Assembly: GCA_944548615.1 (NCBI GenBank)
Contig: OX155952.1
Span: 35,785,788 to 35,849,787 of the forward strand
Origin: Micropterix aruncella
Lineage: Eukaryota > Arthropoda > Insecta > Lepidoptera > Micropterigidae
Length of the DNA: 64,000 bases
Reading direction: 5' to 3'
In this document: piece after piece, positions 35,711 to 48,150 of the stretch
Numbering within the stretch: the first letter of the stretch is position 1
Layout: the number at the start of each line of letters is the position of its first letter
Notes under the pieces: generated by a model
What the model saw: the letters and a program-made list of their open reading frames with translations, nothing else
Database searches by the model: none
What the model was told of the DNA's origin: nothing
Translations under genes and position numbers: made by a program

Positions 35711-35984
35711 TTTGTATTTATTTTTTAAGTGCATATAAAGAGTTTATTATTATTATTTAAAATTATTAAACTGTCAATATCCCTAGTTTTTGGATATCCC
35801 AAGTTTTTCGGCATTACTACCGTACATCACTACTCGGCATTACTACCTTGCATACTACCCACTATCACACGTATAGCTTGTTTTTAAAATTATCAATCAT
35901 ATTGTAAACTGTGCGCTGCAGTACCCAAATAATAGGGTACCATAGCGCAGTTATGACCGACAGCATAATACGCGGTTATCATTT

Positions 35985-36034
35985 CATTGTGTTTTAATTA
36001 ATTCAATTATATATAAATTAATTAAAACACAATG
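35985..36034. repeat. Perfect 19-bp inverted repeat
   Basis: Cattgtgttttaattaatt at 35985-36003 pairs perfectly with 36016-36034 across a 12-nt AT-rich loop. Confidence 0.85.
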
Positions 36035-36249
36035 ATTTTGCGTCACTCCTAACTAGGCAGCGCCTGTTCCAAGGAAGACACCGATTTTATATGATATATT
36101 TAGAATACAATTTTATTTAAAAAAAAAGAAAGTTACAAAATTGATATATCTAGTAAAATAATTATTAAAATATCAAAATAATCATTAAATAATAAAAGTA
36201 TGTAGTCGAAAATAAATATACAAGAAATCCAAATATATACTAATACATC

Positions 36250-37056
36250 TGAAGAGTTTGTTTTTTTTGTTTAAACGCGAATATCTCTGAAACTACGAGT
36301 TGCATCTTTTTGCATTTGATAGCCCAATAGGCTATTCAACATCACGCTACGACCCTAAGAAGCCGAGAAAAAGTACACTAAACAAAAACGAAGTAATAGC
36401 GCGGGCGTGCGGTGCGACGCGGAGGGTCGGGGTCGAGGGCGGCCGCCCGACGAGAACCTAGCATTACCGAGAATAGCCGAACTGTGCATACTTTATCTAG
36501 ATCATAAAGCAAGTAGACTTGTGTTATTTTGAGATTTGTATTTTTTTCTAGACAGAAGAGAGAAGCATATTTTGCAATGGTTGGCAAAAGCTTCTGACGA
36601 AGAACAAGTTGGAGGCTTAGAATCCTAGTCAGATGGAATAATGCTAAGTGATCACGATTGTGATAGCGAAATAAATCAATCTCATCATAAATGAATCTGC
36701 AACGAAATGCAAACAATGCGGAAAATTTGTGTGCAATGACCACTCTGAGAGATATTGTCAACAGTGTGATGACAGTGATTCAGAGAATTTCTAAAAATAT
36801 TACAATTTTTAACTTTTATATCACCTAATGTTAACTTTTTGCTGATTATTTTAATTTAATTTGTTTTTTTGTCAAATTAGATATTAAGTCCTATTGTTTA
36901 TTGAAAATATATTATTTTAAATAAAACACTTTACAAATAAAATAATTTTATTTATATATTTATTTAGTATACATACAAAATAATTCCTACAATTTAGGGT
37001 CACCTGAGACCCTGTGCGACCAGTTATTTAATTTTCATCGTGCGACTAATCAAGGG
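36250..37056 (+). mobile_element. piggyBac-like element, internally deleted
   Basis: The 3' end is TTAA-flanked (ggg at 37054-37056, TTAA at 37057-37060), with subterminal repeats gtgcgac (37014 and 37040) and gggtc/gaccc. Inside lie N- and C-terminal pieces of a transposase (36555-36794) joined without the catalytic core. The left end was not located with confidence. Confidence 0.7.
36555..36794 (+). pseudogene. piggyBac transposase, N-terminus joined to cysteine-rich C-terminus
   Basis: The 3' piece reads CKQCGKFVCNDHSERYCQQC then an acidic tail and a TAA at 36792-36794. The spacing C-x2-C-x4-C-x2-H-x4-C-x2-C is the one I know for the piggyBac C-terminal cysteine-rich domain that binds the transposon ends. 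The 5' piece (ILQWLAKASDEEQVGG, then a stop and SDHDCDSE) has the acidic character of a piggyBac N-terminus. The whole DDD catalytic domain is missing and the reading frame is broken, so it is non-functional. Confidence 0.78.
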
Positions 37057-37060
37057 TTAA

Positions 37061-37743
37061 AATGTTGATCAGTCGCATCTCGGTATGGCTTATCTTTGTT
37101 TTTTCTTATAATGTTACGTCGTTGCGTCGACTGCATCCGGCCAGTAACGGCCGACATGAAATTGGATTTCCAGACGGGTAGTTGCGTACAATTTGAATAT
37201 CGTGTCGCCGCTTTGAGTTTACGAAGTGGCTGCAGTGGAGTTTAGCGCTCAAGTAGTTCTGGTGCTTAGGACAAACTGGGAGGGTGGATATTATTTTTCG
37301 AGGGTGGTGATTACATAGTAGATGTAATTTGAACTCTGTTTATGGCAGAGATTTCGTTTCCTTTATATATTCTTATATTGCTTAAATTACCATAACTATC
37401 GACTGCTTTGTCATTTTATCTCGAAATAATCGCTGGTCCTTCGACGCCTCGAATTAGTTTTTAATCTAGCTAGATGATAACATTTTCAAGGAGAAAAGTC
37501 CACCACATTGGACTTCGAGCACATCGGAAAAGCGACGTTTTTTATTGTATATAAAGAGTCACGTGAAATAATGATTAAAAAAAGTTTTTTTTTTACTTTT
37601 ATAAAAAAAAAAAGTAAGTGTTTGAGTGAGAAAAAATATATTTTGTATGTAAACCAAATATAATTGACTTTAAAAAAAAATGCATTTTACTCCTCAGAAA
37701 TTACACCTCAGAAAAAAGCGAAAACTATAATATAAGGTTTATA
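37061..37743. other. No feature recognised
   Basis: 37110-37280 is somewhat GC-rich and may be single-copy; the rest is AT-rich with poly-A/T runs. Confidence 0.4.
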
Positions 37744-38112
37744 CAGGGTGGGTTTTTGATTAGTGACATCCTTGTAGCGGTTAAATCAATACGACGAAAT
37801 AAGCAACTTGTGATATAAAAAAGTGGGAAAAACAAGAACATAATTTCTTTTTGTCAAATTTGTAAATCATCAATTCTAGAAAGTTGAAGAAGCATTGAGC
37901 GCGCTGCGCCATCTAGCGGCAGGTAAAATCATGCTAATAAACAATATAAGCGATATTTTACCTACCGCTAGATAGCGCATCGTGCCCATAGCTTTTTATA
38001 CTATTAAAAAAATATATATATATTTTTTCTTTTTTTCCATTTTTTTTAAAAGTTGCATAGTTTGTCGTACTGATGTCACTACAAGGATGTCACTTTTTAA
38101 AAAGTCAACATG
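37744..38112. mobile_element. TA-flanked MITE with long inverted repeats
   Basis: Flanked by TA on both sides. Left terminus cagggtgggtttttgattag and inverted right terminus catgttgactttttaaaaag align, then agtgacatccttgtag is perfect (37762-37777 with 38079-38094). Inner arms (37906-37929 and 37955-37978, catctagcggcaggtaaaat type) match in 22 of 24 positions. The TA target suggests a Tc1/mariner-type element. Confidence 0.72.
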
Positions 38113-39388
38113 TATAATAATAAAAAAATATGAGTTTCTGAAAAAAAAATATTTTACGAAAAAATGCAAACATATGGAAAAGTCATTGACCTTGATCAGT
38201 ATTTCTCGCCTCAGTTCCACCTCAGCGTCAACCGAAGGGTCATCGAGGTACTTAGAGCTGACGGTAAGGAATGATCAAGCTCATTAGTAACCTTCCGAAA
38301 TTTTCTGTGTCTCTTCTGCATTTATTAATCAACCATACCACCAACTGTTTTTCTTATAATTTTTTTTCTTATTATAAAATCTGACGACATACATATATTT
38401 ATTTGCCTAGCACCTTATTTGCCTAGCTTTTATTGCACATGCAAAATTATGCGTGCAAACTTAAAATGACAAAATGATCAAGACTGGTTGCACTTCAGGC
38501 AACACGGCCTGTGCCAGCCCTTCACTGTCATCTATTATCTACCATATGGTGCTTTCTCTACATATGGCGTAATTTTTCAATAATCTAATTCTTCTCAATC
38601 TATAAGTAGATATATTTGGTGTCTTTGGTCTTCACTCTATTTCCGTAAATTCAATTTCATATTTCCCGCCCAAGATTTGCGAATACGTCTCGGGCAAAAT
38701 TCGAATACATTCCGAAGGGAGATATTCGAGAGGCTGCCTCGCAAATTCAAATTTTTTTCAAGCACATATACTCACATTTGCACTCGAAACGCCAAAATGA
38801 TTTGGGATAACGGGATCACGGGGAATATTTCCCCTTTGCATTTCGCATCGGAAAGTCTCAGATTTTTCGCATTTTTTCTCTGAGGACCCACTCGACCGGG
38901 CCATAGGGCGAGAGAGGGATAGAGTTCTGCGCAGTGTCGCACAGAGGAGCGTTTCGAATGACGTATGTGACAGTATATTTTGGTATTTGCTATTTCACTT
39001 CATTTATATACGGAAACGTGTAACGTAATAAATTACTCAAACTTGTAATGTAATAAATTGTCATGATTATTTGGATTTTACCCCACAAGATATATTTTGT
39101 CTGTGTCGGGCTGGTAATCGATTTATTACAAAACTTTAATTACAAATAGAACAAAACAAAATTAGTAATTTAAAATTTAAATCAAAATGTTAAATTAAAA
39201 TAAAATCATTAAAATGTTATAGTATAGGCCGAATCACAATGCAGTCGAATTGACACCACAGTATAATGCGACATTCTCTTTCCCAGAGTGTCGTCGGCGC
39301 CCGTTATGACAGTGTTTAATAAATTATTAGTAAAAAAACATTTTTTAAAACATGCTTTAATTAAAATGCTCTGAATAGAAGAATTAAA
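38113..39388. other. No gene recognised
   Basis: 38655-38950 is a GC-richer block with an unassigned 68-codon frame (38677-38883). The minus frame 39209-39499 overlaps a tandem repeat and has no family resemblance. Confidence 0.4.
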
Positions 39389-39578
39389 TGCTATACAGAA
39401 TTTCGTGTATGTGCTGTTGACCATTTGAGAAGTCCCCTGGTCTGGAGCCAACCCTGGGTGCAGCAGACGTTCACGGTAACACTTAGAACGGGCTATCATA
39501 ATTGAATGTATACAAAATTTCGTGTCTGTGCTGTTGACAATCGAGGAATCTTCTCGTCGGGAACCAATCCTGGGTGTA
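39389..39578. repeat. Two imperfect tandem copies of a ~118-bp unit
   Basis: Aatttcgtgtatgtgctgtt and aatttcgtgtctgtgctgtt, with gagccaaccctgggtg and gaaccaatcctgggtg following at the same distance, define two adjacent diverged copies. Confidence 0.65.
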
Positions 39579-39599
39579 AAATCAGGTCATGTTTACCAT

Positions 39600-40874
39600 A
39601 AAAAAGCATTGTCATCGAAACTGAATGAATATGTAAAATTTTAACTTCTTAGGATAAGAGAAAGTGGTTCTAATTCAGTTGGCAAGATTTGACATAAACA
39701 GACAAAGTTTGCAAGGTAAATAAAAACTTGTAAAAAGGCATTCAATCAGAACACACACCTCGCATCTTGAATTATCCGGCAACAAGCTATTTCTTTTTGT
39801 CTGTGACCATCATGCATTCTATGATTCAGGATTTTTTGTAAGGCTTTGTCGATCGCAAATCACAGCCAGATGTTATCCTTGGCTACCGTTATAATGTTAA
39901 GTCCCATCCGACCAATTTTTAGGTCTGGGAAAAAAGGGGCCACCATTTTGTTAGGTTCTTCAGATGCCAGGCGCCTTTGCCATACCTATAGATAAGCCAG
40001 ATATTTTTTTTCTAATCAATGTTACATTCAACTTGACATTAAAACGATTTTCATTAGTGCTAAAAAAGGTGCAGAACATTCGTATATTCAAAAGCATTTC
40101 CAGCTCAACCCAACGAAAAACCCTCCTACAAAATACATGTCCGTTACTTAGAATCAGTTACTGAATAATGCTATCTGTAGCGAAAAAAATATCTGGGAAA
40201 TAAATAACTGGGAAAATCAGTAGCGAAAAAAATAACTGGCTTCCTAACTACTATGTCAGTGGATTGACATTAGTTTCTGAGTATTCCACCCGCGGATTTG
40301 AGAACTACCGCGGCGCTGCGTGCGTATGTTCAATCTTCTGTGATTTCACCCAATTCAAAGACTTGCTTGCTGTCCTTTCAAATTCTTTTAGAGGCTTCTT
40401 ATTTTCATCGACTCGATCTATCGCAATTATTCACAGATTGACTTATGACACATTATATTAAACATCACCCCTCTGTGCGCTGACCGACTCCAACGCGACT
40501 CGGGCATAACAACTGATTTTCGAGCTATTCTTTTATCTTTACTTATTTGATTTGTAGGCTTTATAACTCTTTTAGAAGTTTGAAGTAGGTAGGAATGCGA
40601 ACAGTGGGTCTGTTTATTCATTTACTTTCTTGTCACTCAGAAATACATTCGTGACATCTCTATATTTATACAGGTGTTTATACTTTGTATCAGGATTGAG
40701 TATCTTAACGTCGAAAAAGGATGCTAAAAAATATAAATAACAATTCAACTTTTGATTGATTCTCCTTGAAAACCGCAGAAAATGAATAATAATATCGCAA
40801 GCATGTCAAAAATAGTGATACATAAGTTTGCCATAATTATTATTATATATAATTTATATGACATTTATTTTGTA
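39600..40874. other. No feature recognised
   Basis: Apparently single-copy; several frames of 60-66 codons without motifs or splice context. Confidence 0.4.
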
Positions 40875-41427
40875 CTAGCTGACCCGGCGAGCTTCGTACC
40901 GCCTAACAGTCAATGAATGTCGTGTTACAGATTAGCTGAACCTAATTTATGATTTTATGAAAGTAATACAATGAATACAAAATAAATATTAAGTTCACTA
41001 CTTTATTAAGATAATAACACAAAAAGAAATATAAAAGTACAAAAATTAAGTATATCAATCGCGTGTCAGCAAGGCATGATTGAATTAAACTATTTACATA
41101 TTGTACAGCATGGGATGCACTTGGTTTAATTCTCTTCATTGCAGCATCTTGTGATCTACATTTTTTTTTGTTTTTCTATCAGACGCAAGAACAAATAAAG
41201 CGGATGATTTGCCGACACGTGAACATGCCACGTACAACTGACCACGAGAAAAACACGGATTTACATTTTGTATGGGAAGATGTTTTTTCTGTTATTTTAA
41301 TTTTTCGTCAATTTTCCAATGTTCGCTTTTAATAGTTATACTACAAATCAAAAACCATGAAAATTAGTTCAGCCGTTCTCGAGTTATAAGTGTTCGAACA
41401 AACCCGACTTTGTTTTATATATGTAGA
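40875..41427 (-). mobile_element. Helitron with remnant of the helicase gene
   Basis: On the minus strand it starts TCTACATATATAAAACAAAG with the usual actcgagaacggctgaac soon after, and ends gcgagcttcgccgggtcagctag-like at CTAG (40875-40878). It lies between A (40874) and T (41428). Unlike the other Helitrons here it retains coding sequence (41178-41252), so it derives by internal deletion from an autonomous element. Confidence 0.88.
41178..41252 (-). pseudogene. Helitron RepHel C-terminal (Pif1-like helicase) scrap
   Basis: The minus frame reads FSRGQLYVACSRVGKSSALF. G(Q/A)LYVA.SRV is helicase motif VI of Pif1-like helicases, found at the very end of Helitron RepHel. About 25 codons remain. 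Confidence 0.85.
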
Positions 41428-42667
41428 TTTAATAAATTTTAGTTATATATATTTTTCATTTAATTTTTGTGCCTATCATGTTTATTTTTCTTGATTTTAT
41501 GTAATTTTGGTTTGATTTCATTACAGATGTATGGGTTATTTATAATTCTAGGTGTCTTTTATAATTGATTCATTTTAAGATTGTCACTGTTTTAAATATT
41601 TTATAAAAAATTTAATTGCGTTAAATCTCTAAGGTATCTAAATATTACCAAGTGTATTGTTTATCTCTCAAAAAGTTCATCCCTTTGTACTTTTTTCTAG
41701 AGGTATTAAACAGTTTAATGTACCAATGCTATCAACTCCTAAAATATTGTTCTACTCTACGTTTAAATATTCTGATATTATTGTTTATTTTTAGCAATAT
41801 ATTGAGGTATTTTTTTAATTTTTATTATTTTTTAATTTAAGTTATCAGTAATGTGCAGGATTGTTTTGTTTTATTTACATATTTGTTTATATCTTTCTGA
41901 TTTGACTGTTTTATTGTAAATATTTTTTTTATATTGATTTGACTTTATTTGCTGATATTTTAATTTTCCACTATCTACTAATTTGATGTATTTACTTAAT
42001 TTTAATTCATTTTACCATATTTTTTTCTTTTTTTCATTTGTTCATAAATGATTTAATGATTTAATGTTTTAATGTTTCTGTATAATAATAGTAAATTCAT
42101 TGACGAAAATATATATGCCATTTTTATAAATACTGTATTGAGCAAGCACATACAAAATTAAATGTTAGGTGACACTTCCATTGAACTAAGCGATGTATTC
42201 ATTTTCTAGTATTGACTCAATGTTAAAAATATTTTTGTGCAAACCTAAGTTCTGAAATTGTATACTTACCTAACATATTGTGGAACCTGCTACCACTCGC
42301 CATCACCCACCTAAAACGTGGTGTTTTATAGTTGAAAGGTCTTCTATATCAAAATAAATTACCCCAAACTAATATCTCTGTTGAGGGTTAGGGCTAGGGT
42401 ATTAAAAAATCGGTCAATACAGAAAAGGCGCATTTGAAGTCGTAAAAAGAGTATAAAGTGAACCTTTATCTGATGTTTTGGCGCGGCTACGAACGCCTTA
42501 TTACGACCCACCATAAAAATGCCAGCGTTACATTTTAACCACCTCATGGCGAATTTTCCGCTAAAGAAAGTATACGAATAGACCTTATCTTGTCTGAACA
42601 ACAACGCGAGTGAAGCCGAGAGAATGCATACGTAGTATACACCTACAGAAATGTTCACAAGATATTT
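41428..42667. other. T-rich DNA, no gene recognised
   Basis: 41430-42110 is strongly T-rich on the plus strand and might be a LINE 3' UTR. 42243-42310 gives a LWNLLPLAITH-like frame, a possible LINE end. 42360-42640 appears single copy. Confidence 0.35.
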
Positions 42668-43712
42668 TTACTTTACCGGCTCACCAACCGACAAGGAGGT
42701 AAATTATTGTGAACGCGTTAAACTTTTTTTCCGAGATGATGACGGCTATATACATTTTGCCCCCCCCCCCTCCCATTCCCCAGAGACGATTAGGACAATA
42801 TCCAGACTGAAGTATGTCTGTGTGTCTGTGTGTGTCTGTCTCTGTGTGTATTCCTCATAGGTAATAGAATAGAGCGCGCGACCAGCCTGAGAATGCAAAA
42901 GCGGAATAGAAAAAGATAGCTGCATATGGTACTCCCTCTGTCCTTGTTTAGTCACGCATGCACGGGACTCACATAAATATGTCACTATGGCAACGCTTCT
43001 ATATCACTATAGCAACGCTTCGACGCCATAAGTCTGCTATGCTATGGATAAACGCGTATGCGCAACTAGACAAAGATAGAGGGATCTCTCTCTATCCCGC
43101 TATCGCACTCTGTCACAGTCCACCTTCTCATTTCCGCGGACTATTCTAATACGTCTACGGTATTCCTCCACAATAGCGTCCAAACGCGTATACGATTGTG
43201 CTTAAATTTGGCCTCATTTGGTCATGTCAAGAGTTGGAAAGATTGTGCTTGAAACAGAGGGCGCACTAGTCATACTTCAATCACAAAATATTGAACTTAG
43301 AGACTTGAAATTCGGTCCACAGGTGTGCCTTGTTAGGCCGAAATCCTACTGTGAAATTTTGGTTGGAATATCTCTTACATAAGCGACACAAATCATATTT
43401 AAATTCCGCCATCCTTATGGCGAAAGCGTCGCGCTTTTAAGGGCCTTGCCTTAAAAGCGCGACGCTTGCGATGCGTGAATCGTTCGAAATTTGGATTCGA
43501 AGGCTTACGGCGACCAGCGTTTGCAATTTGATTTTTAAATTGAATGAGATAACGTGCGTTCGATATTCAAATTTTCATAGCGTTGCGTCGCATATTATTA
43601 TGATTTTTCGCTAACTGTTCATAGACTTTATTTATGAATTTAATATCAGATGAAATATCCCTGGCTACTTGCCGGGAAACTCTTGGGGTGACACAACCGG
43701 ATTTTACGAACG
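42668..43712 (+). repeat. Unclassified poly-C repeat, copy 2
   Basis: Collinear with 29910-31297: aaattattgtgaacgcg, poly-C (42761-42770), agacgattaggacaatatcc, a tgtctgtg tract, atagcgtccaaacgcg, gccttgttaggccgaaatcc, gactttatttatgaattta, and ctcttggggtgacacaacc at the right edge. A perfect 19-bp inverted repeat (gcgacgc/ttttaag core, near 43426-43468) lies inside. Confidence 0.7.
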
Positions 43713-45544
43713 GGGTCATCGTTTTTCACTTACGCAGGCGCAACAATCGTGACTAGAACTGTAACGGCGCTATTTCGCTTTCATTGTGAAACCGATTCAA
43801 GAAAGTCCTTAGGGACGGAGAGGGCGGATTAAGAAATACGAGAATTTAGAAGGGGAAGGTGAATTATTGTGATTGAATAGGACTACCCCCTCTTTGAATG
43901 TTTCCCGGTAAAACTTTCTGATAACCTCCGGGAATTACATCGAATTCATTTCGTCATGTACTCCGAAGATTTAATTAGGGAAGTGTTCAGTTTAGAATGC
44001 AGAAAAGTTCTTGACTTCATAGGAAGAAGAGCTGAAAGGGAATTGCGCTTCAAAGAAATTTAAATGTTTTGAATACGATAGAGTTAGTCGCTGAATTCAG
44101 TTAATTACTTATTCCTGTAGCGTTACAACACGATGCGGGTCCTTCTTGCTTCACAATACATCTCTCAGCCGCTTGAACGGTCACCGTTTCCTGCCAGACT
44201 TTGACTCTGGTTGAGTTTTTTATGACGGTCTTCTAACTGGTTTTCTTCCAATAAGGACTTTTTTCTTTAAATTTTTCCTTATTGAAGATTTGGCCCAGTA
44301 ACTACTTAATATTTGGAGCTGTAACTCTCAGATTGACCCGAAAGTTGCAGAGGCTCATCTTCGCAGTTAAATTCCATGTACCTCTATTATTATCTAATCT
44401 AATAATAATAATAATAATTACATGTTTGGCCAATCCCCCACGTTGAAAATGCCGCTGAAAGGGACCGATTCGGACCAACAAAATTACAGAAAAAATAATG
44501 AAACAAACGAGCATTACAATCATTTAAGACAAAAACACCTCATTAATTAATATTAAAAATAAATTCTGCATAATCTTACTACAAATACTGCAAATAAGGT
44601 GAATACTTAGACAAAAAGCGTGATGTTAAGAAATCTTTGATAAGATGGAAAAGAAAACAATTACATAATACTCAAATAAATAGATACCAGAAGAAAGAAT
44701 GAAGAATACATCAATTAGTCATAATTTAAAAGACTTGCCTTGAAAGATTTTTTAAAAGCAGTTAATTAACCTTTTTTTTAATTACTCCTCATTTCTAGTA
44801 AGTCCTCAAAAGGGCTCTACTCTTCAGATATCAACTACTGACCAAAAGTATTGCAAGATTGAAAATTCCAACATTTTTTTTAAAGAATATGGGAAATTGT
44901 GTAAGTATAAATTTGGAACATTGTGTAGGTATACTTTATTATCAGGCATAGACTATTAACACGTATGATATTTCGGAATCTGCTCCACTAAATTAATATA
45001 TATGAGTAATATTCAATCTTACATAAATAGTGTTCCCTCTCCCATCAACGCTCCCTTTCAACCTCCTAAAATGGAGAGGAGTTCTCCTCTTACCGCATCT
45101 CCTATTTCTCCTATCTCCCATCCCCTCCGCTCTCAGGTCCTCCAGCAGAGACTGTATTTACGACTCGGTCGCCGGAGGAAAAGCCTCGCCGAACCGCGAT
45201 TAAGGAATGTATTTGAATTTAAAAGGAATTCTATGTAGTAAGTGAAATTTACGGTAGAAATTCTATGCGGCTATCAACACGATTCATCGAGACCAATATA
45301 TTTTATCGCCCTGTTTTACGGGCCGGGAAATTTCATTTAAACGTCAACGCCGACGCAGCGCATTGATTTAAAGCCGAAAAGTTTTTACTTTTAATGGCGT
45401 CTTTGTTATTATAACGGGCCATTACTCCTTTGGAAATCTTGAATGCGGCTAGAGGTTTGCAAGAATGCCGGGTATTCTAATATTCGCATATACCAATAAT
45501 AAATGTTTGGGATAGGTGTATTTAGACGGTGCCGGTGCAGCGAA
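43713..45544. other. No gene recognised
   Basis: A (taa)n run at 44401-44419. A 78-codon frame at 45002-45238, rich in proline and serine, has no family match known to me. 45250-45440 is GC-richer and could be regulatory. Confidence 0.4.
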
Positions 45545-45890
45545 AACCTTTTTTTCGTATCCTATGATTTTTTTAATTTCATGGCCCACCAACTGTCGAC
45601 GACGACGAGTGGAATTATCGTGAAAAATCAAAATTTTATTTTTGAAATGAATACAGAAATATCCTTTTAGAGCCCCCCGAGACGATTAACCCCTAGAATG
45701 TGTAACGTCCCGACCGTTTTCATATGGAATTATATCTGTCAGTCTGTCTGTCTGTCTATGGCTCTGAGTGTATTCCTCAAAAAGGCAAACCTGCCGAACT
45801 AGCACTTCCACAGTGCTCATCAAACTGTAGAACTTGTCATTTGGACGAGTCCGATTCCAGTAGATGCGAAGCGTCTTATGTTTCATAGTA
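45545..45890 (+). repeat. Poly-C repeat family, left-part fragment
   Basis: Ggcccaccaactg, attatcgtgaaaa, ccccccgagacgattaa, a (tctg)n tract and tgtattcctcaaaaaggc follow the order of 42668-42870. The right half is absent. Confidence 0.55.
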
Positions 45891-46077
45891 ATGGATGCGT
45901 GTTCCCGGTTTAGTATGCGGACATGCGAATCAAACTAACTTTGTGCTGTTTGCTCCTTTGTGAAAGTTTGGATTTAAAAAAGAGCTAATGAGAGGTCCAA
46001 CAAATAATGCAAGTGAAATATTATATCAAGATTAACGTCTCATATTTTACATTTTATATTCCATGATTACTTGGGTC

Positions 46078-46790
46078 AATATTACATTACATTACATTTT
46101 CGTCGTGTCCAATTGACGGCTAAAGACCGCTCTCGGACGTGTCAAAATAATTGGGTTAGGTAGTAAGTCTCGTTACTACTCTTTACTGAAGATACATATA
46201 GTCAAGAATTAACTACTAGGTTGTCAAACTATACATATAAATAATCAAAATAGAGACCTCATATTTGAAGTAGTTAGTAATTCGAAACGATACGTAGTAA
46301 AATTATTCATCGTAATATTCAAATTGTCAGTAAAATGTTAAATCAAATTAAAGCCACGTTATGTATTTTAAACTAAAAGTACAGATATAAAATACAGATA
46401 TAAAAAGACCATATAAAATAATCAGACAATAAGGCTTTACTTTTTTAAGTAATTTAAATGGGCGCAATATTTGAAAAATTCATGGCCCTCAAATTCGGCC
46501 AGATTATAGAAAGGGTGGCCTATCAGCATCTCCTTGATGTTTTTTTTTATTCTTATGTCCTCCAGCTGTTTACATATTATAGGAAGTAGATTATAGAATT
46601 TAATGCTAAAGTACAAGTAGCTTTTCTGTACTTTTGCCAGTCGTATTCGGGGTACGCATAAAAGGGAGCTACCGCGGGTATGATGCGAGTGAATGTCTGC
46701 AATAATTGCAGTTTCTGCGAGGTGCTGTCTAGCATACATTAAACACTGGTATATGAACGCCGAATACATATTCATTACCCTTGCCTTTTC
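46078..46790 (-). mobile_element. 5'-truncated CR1-like LINE 3' end, copy 2
   Basis: The minus frame ending at 46437 reads SAFIYQCLMYARQHL, HSHHTRGSSLLCVPRIRLAK, YFSIKFYNLLP and a final FYNLAEFEGHEFF. It matches the C-terminus of the LINE at 49775-52268 (LQCLLYAK, MHSHNTR, KLFNQLP). The 3' UTR and (aatgtaat)n tail are shared with 32800-33430. 5' truncation is near 46790. Confidence 0.85.
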
Positions 46791-47731
46791 AGGACCGGGA
46801 GAGGCGAGAGCACGACTAAATGGGCAGAATGACGAGACCGCTGGTGATCGACAGCCGTGTTTCGTTGAACTGTCGCAAGCAACATTGTCATAGTATTCCC
46901 GTAAAAGCAGCAATTATTGATTATTATAGGTATACACAAACATCTGACGTTATGTGAACTTAAAACTACTGTCTTATGCGATTGATGCATACCTGATTAA
47001 TAAAGTGTTGCACGCATTTGAGGTCAATTATGTCATTGTAATGATATACCTCTGTTTCCCTATTGTATTAATGATTATGTTATTTGTATTTTAATTGAAT
47101 TTTAGTTTTTATTTTGTCTATGTCTTGTTCGCATTTAGTAAAAATGCAATAGAGTAAAAATACCAAAGAGAATAACCCCGTTCTCTGTGTTATCCGGATT
47201 TTGTCGTTTAAAAAAATGTATTTGCGGTCATGATGACGGAACAACAATACTCTTCATACAAATCGGTGACGTAACAGATTTTTTGACATAACCCCAGATG
47301 TCTGTTTATCGCAAAATATATGTGGCAAAGTGTGGTTTTGTCAAAAGCCCTCATATTTCGCCTCAAAATGTCTCTGACGTGTATGGTTTTATCGCAAAAC
47401 GATCGTATGGAATCGATGCCCGTCTAAGCCATCTATGATAACCGATCAAAATGTCAAAGATTATAAAAAATGACAAAAAGAGTTTTGTCAAAAATGCCTC
47501 AATTGAATTCGCCAACACGCCCTAAGTCAACAGCGCTAAAAATGGCAATTTGTTTTTCAACGCATAATGTCAATTTGAAATATGCTATAGTTGGCTGTAC
47601 AGGCGCATGTGTCGCTGACGGCTGACACTGTCGACGATATAGCGGCTATATGTTGTGTCATATAGCGGCTATAGTCTTTCTCAAGGGAATTTTATTTTAT
47701 GTCTCGTGGGGAGTTTTTGATGAGCTTGTAT
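46791..47731. other. No gene recognised
   Basis: The open minus frame 46775-46990 overlaps the LINE boundary. 47180-47560 repeats short words such as atcgcaaaa and ttttgtcaaaa but has no clear unit. Confidence 0.4.
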
Positions 47732-48142
47732 CAGTGTTGGGCAAAATTTAGTCGAATCATGATTGAATACGTTAATCGTGATTAACGACTAACGATTGAT
47801 TACTTTAATCGCCAATTAAGTTTCAATGGTAATCATGACTAAAAAATTGCGGTTGAAATTCACGATAGGCGGACTTCAAGTTTTGCAAGTTTTTCGGTCG
47901 GACGTTCAGTTCGTTGGTCGGTCGGTCGGTCGGTCGGTCGGTCGGTCGCTCGGTCGGTCGGTCGGTCGTTAATGAGAATCTAGGTACAGTCAGTCAAAAG
48001 ATATAATAGGAAGAATTGTTGGGTGGCATCTAAAGAGCACGTTCGTCATGATTGACGATTGACGACTAACGACTAATTGATTTAGTCATGATTATTTACG
48101 ACTTTAGTCGATTGAAAACTTTTGTCAAGTGACCCAACACTG
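47732..48142. mobile_element. hAT-type MITE with (ggtc)n core
   Basis: Both ends read CAGTGTTGGG inward. Eight-base flanks gcttgtat (47724-47731) and gtatgtat (48143-48150) agree at 6 of 8 positions, fitting an aged hAT 8-bp duplication. Subterminal regions are packed with short words aatcatga, gactaa and gacgatt in both orientations. A (ggtc)n microsatellite runs 47916-47968. Confidence 0.82.
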
Positions 48143-48150
48143 GTATGTAT

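Noticed and set aside
35985..36034. A rho-independent-type terminator or regulatory hairpin
   Set aside because: The genome is eukaryotic and the hairpin is purely AT-rich; it is listed as an inverted repeat only.
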